DNA from: Gammaproteobacteria bacterium
Lineage (GTDB): Bacteria > Pseudomonadota > Gammaproteobacteria > Pseudomonadales > Azotimanducaceae
NCBI GenBank assembly: GCA_026706425.1
Contig: JAPOYW010000302.1
Coordinates: 1-13,871 of the forward strand
Direction: 5' to 3'
DNA: 13,871 nt
Part shown: one piece after another, positions 11,660 to 13,871 of the stretch
Numbering within the stretch: the first letter of the stretch is position 1
Layout of the letters: every line of letters begins with the position of its first letter
Translations under genes and position numbers: made by a program
Notes under the pieces: generated by a model
What the model saw: the letters and a program-made list of their open reading frames with translations, nothing else
What the model was told of the DNA's origin: nothing
Databases searched by the model: none

Positions 11660-13871
11660 ATGCGAAACGACCGAGTCACCACGCGCCTGCAAACCGCACT
11701 CGGCGAAGCCCAGTCGCTGGCCGTAGGGCGCGACCACGCAGCGGTGGAACCGCTCCACCTGCTTGGGGCGTTGTTGGACGACGGCGGCAGCGCCACGCTG
11801 CTCGGGGTTGCCGGTGTCGACCTCCAAGCCCTGGCGGCGGACGTCCGGCGTCGAATCGACGACCTGCCGCGGATCGGGCGACCGACGGGCGAGGTGGCTG
11901 TCTCTTCGGAACTCGCCAGGATCCTGAACCTGGCCGACAGGGAGGCGCAACGGCGAGGCGACGAGTTCCTGTCCGCCGAAGTTGTCCTGGCGGCGCTTGG
12001 CGCCGGTTCCGGAGGCGCTGGAGACGCCCTCCGGGCTGCAGGCTTCGATGCCGGTCGGTTTACGGCAGCCGTCGACGCTGCCCGGGGCGGGGAAACGGTT
12101 CGCGACGCGAACGCCGAGGAGAACCGGGAGGCCCTGGACCGGTACACCGTTGATCTAACGGCCCGCGCGGAGTCGGGCAAGCTCGACCCGGTCATCGGCC
12201 GCGACGACGAGATCCGCCGGACCATCCAGGTCCTGCAACGGCGGACCAAGAACAATCCGGTGCTGATCGGCGAACCCGGCGTGGGGAAGACCGCCATCGT
12301 CGAGGGTCTCGCCCAGCGCATTCTGGACCGGGAGGTACCGGAGGGGCTCAAGGAAAAGCGCATCCTGTCACTCGATATGGGTGCATTGATCGCCGGCGCG
12401 AAGTTCCGGGGGGAGTTCGAGGAACGCCTGAAGGCCGTGCTGACCGAACTCGGCAAGCAGGAAGGCAACGTCATCCTGTTCATCGACGAACTTCACACCG
12501 TCGTGGGCGCCGGCAAGGCTGAGGGATCCATGGATGCCGGCAACATGCTGAAGCCCGCTTTGGCGCGAGGCGAACTGCACTGCGTCGGTGCCACGACCCT
12601 CGACGAGTACCGCCTCCACATCGAAAAGGACGCGGCCCTGGAGCGACGCTTCCAGCAAGTCCAGGTCGACGAACCCAGCGTCGAGGACACGGTGGCGATT
12701 CTGCGCGGGTTGAAGGAGCGCTACGAACTGCACCACGGCGTAGACATCACCGATCCGGCCATCGTCGCGGCGGCCCGGCTCTCGCATCGCTACATCAGCG
12801 GTCGGCAACTGCCGGACAAGGCGATCGATCTGGTCGATGAAGCGGCGAGCCGGATCCGGGTCGAAATGGACTCGAAGCCCGAGCCGATGGATCGTCTCGA
12901 ACGCCGGCTGATCCAGCACAAGATCGAGCTGGAAGCCTTGAAGGACGAGCCGGACGATGCGTCGGCCCAGCGCCGCGAGGGGCTCGAGGAGACCATTGCG
13001 GAGCTCGAGCGCGAATACGCCGATCTCGATGAGGTCTGGACCGCCGAGAAGGCCAGCGTGAGCGATGCCCAGCAGGTGAAGGAATCCCTGGATGCGGCCC
13101 GATTGGAGTTCGAGACGGCCCGCCGGGCGGGCGATCTCGCGAAGATGGCGGAACTCCAGAACGGACGCATCCCCGCACTGGAGAAGCGATTGGCCGATGC
13201 GGCTGCGAGCGATGGCCGCGACAACGTGCTGTTGCGCAACCGGGTAACCGACGCGGAGGTCGCGGAGATCGTCTCCAAGTGGACGGGTGTGCCGGTCACC
13301 AAGTTGCTCGGCGGCGAGCGCGACAAGCTTCTCAAGCTCGAAGAGGCGCTGCATGCCCGCGTAGTTGGACAGCACGAAGCCGTGACGGCCGTCGCGAACG
13401 CCGTTCGCCGGGCCCGTGCGGGGCTCGCGGATCCGAATCGACCGAATGGTAGTTTCCTGTTCCTCGGACCCACCGGGGTCGGCAAGACGGAACTCTGCCG
13501 CGCGCTCGCGGAGGTCCTCTTCGACACCGAGGACGCCATGGTTCGCGTCGACATGTCCGAATACATGGAAAAGCACACGGTGGCACGGCTGATCGGCGCC
13601 CCGCCCGGTTACGTGGGATACGAGGAAGGGGGCCAGTTGACGGAGCGAATCCGGCGGCGTCCCTATTCGTTGATCCTTCTGGACGAGATCGAGAAGGCGC
13701 ATCCGGACGTCTTCAACATTCTCCTTCAGGTTCTGGACGACGGCCGCCTGACGGATGGGCATGGTCGCACCGTGGATTTCCGCAACGCGGTGCTCGTGAT
13801 GACCTCCAACCTGGGCTCGTCGAGGGTGCAAATGCTCTCCGGCGCCGGACGTGAAGAAGAGATACGGGGTG
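11660..13871 (+). CDS. clpB: ATP-dependent chaperone ClpB (partial, C-terminus beyond window)
   Basis: The first 737 codons of a protein normally near 860 residues. ClpB rescues aggregated proteins with DnaK. Visible: N-domain (1-145, beginning MRNDRVTTRLQTALGEAQSLA), NBD1 with Walker A GEPGVGKT (204-211), pore loop GAKFRGEFEER (246-256), Walker B VILFIDE (271-277) and Arg-finger region LERRF (327-331); the coiled-coil M-domain (about 400-525, Glu/Arg/Leu-rich), which distinguishes ClpB from ClpA and ClpC; NBD2 with Walker A GPTGVGKT (603-610), pore loop GYVGYEEGG (650-658) and Walker B LILLDE (671-676). All catalytic motifs are intact. Pore loop 1 has Phe249 where E. coli has Tyr. The start ATG matches the family N-terminus, and a stop lies in frame 10 codons upstream. 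No strong Shine-Dalgarno or clear heat-shock promoter is seen in the 52-bp gap after comEC. Confidence 0.97.
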   Translation, partial: MRNDRVTTRLQTALGEAQSLAVGRDHAAVEPLHLLGALLDDGGSATLLGVAGVDLQALAADVRRRIDDLPRIGRPTGEVAVSSELARILNLADREAQRRGDEFLSAEVVLAALGAGSGGAGDALRAAGFDAGRFTAAVDAARGGETVRDANAEENREALDRYTVDLTARAESGKLDPVIGRDDEIRRTIQVLQRRTKNNPVLIGEPGVGKTAIVEGLAQRILDREVPEGLKEKRILSLDMGALIAGAKFRGEFEERLKAVLTELGKQEGNVILFIDELHTVVGAGKAEGSMDAGNMLKPALARGELHCVGATTLDEYRLHIEKDAALERRFQQVQVDEPSVEDTVAILRGLKERYELHHGVDITDPAIVAAARLSHRYISGRQLPDKAIDLVDEAASRIRVEMDSKPEPMDRLERRLIQHKIELEALKDEPDDASAQRREGLEETIAELEREYADLDEVWTAEKASVSDAQQVKESLDAARLEFETARRAGDLAKMAELQNGRIPALEKRLADAAASDGRDNVLLRNRVTDAEVAEIVSKWTGVPVTKLLGGERDKLLKLEEALHARVVGQHEAVTAVANAVRRARAGLADPNRPNGSFLFLGPTGVGKTELCRALAEVLFDTEDAMVRVDMSEYMEKHTVARLIGAPPGYVGYEEGGQLTERIRRRPYSLILLDEIEKAHPDVFNILLQVLDDGRLTDGHGRTVDFRNAVLVMTSNLGSSRVQMLSGAGREEEIRG

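Noticed and set aside
12368..13831. 487-codon antisense open frame opposite clpB
   Set aside because: It mirrors the highly conserved ClpB AAA domains; antisense frames over clpB are often open in GC-rich genomes and this one shows no domain of its own.

Overview
The window is GC-rich, densely coding bacterial DNA with short intergenic gaps. It most likely comes from a high-GC gammaproteobacterium. That is inferred from two distinct Lol permeases (LolE-like and LolC-like) around LolD, followed by a DUF2062 gene and comEC, a neighbourhood I associate with gammaproteobacteria; no RNA gene is present to confirm it. Nothing looks like a phage, plasmid, CRISPR array or defence island. The only mobile-type gene is a single-copy Y1/HUH (RAYT-like) transposase.

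Left arm (1-3332, minus strand): four genes are transcribed leftward and look like one unit. They are a crotonase-family enzyme, a six-helix membrane protein, a SpeE-like (spermidine synthase fold) protein, and a gamma-glutamyltransferase-family protein cut by the window edge. The last three are coupled by 8-nt and 1-nt overlaps or a short gap. The membrane protein and SpeE-like protein correspond to the two halves of the common membrane/spermidine-synthase fusion family, here encoded as separate overlapping genes.

Middle (3333-4490): a non-coding stretch with short tandem direct repeats and a possible REP-like half-site, then the RAYT-like transposase (minus strand), then an intergenic region from which apbE runs in the opposite direction.

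Right arm (4491-13871, mostly plus strand): apbE (FAD:protein FMN transferase, probable lipoprotein), the lipoprotein-release ABC operon (lolE-like, lolD, lolC-like, overlapping starts and stops), a convergent DUF2062 membrane protein on the minus strand, comEC (DNA uptake channel) diverging from it, and the first 737 codons of clpB (disaggregase), which runs off the right edge.

Functionally, LolCDE extracts lipoproteins, possibly including ApbE, from the inner membrane. ComEC and ClpB are independent housekeeping or uptake functions. The least explained part is the leftward crotonase/SpeE-like/GGT cluster. I did not find a clearly new multi-gene system; the split SpeE-like pair and its operon partners are the best candidate for novelty.
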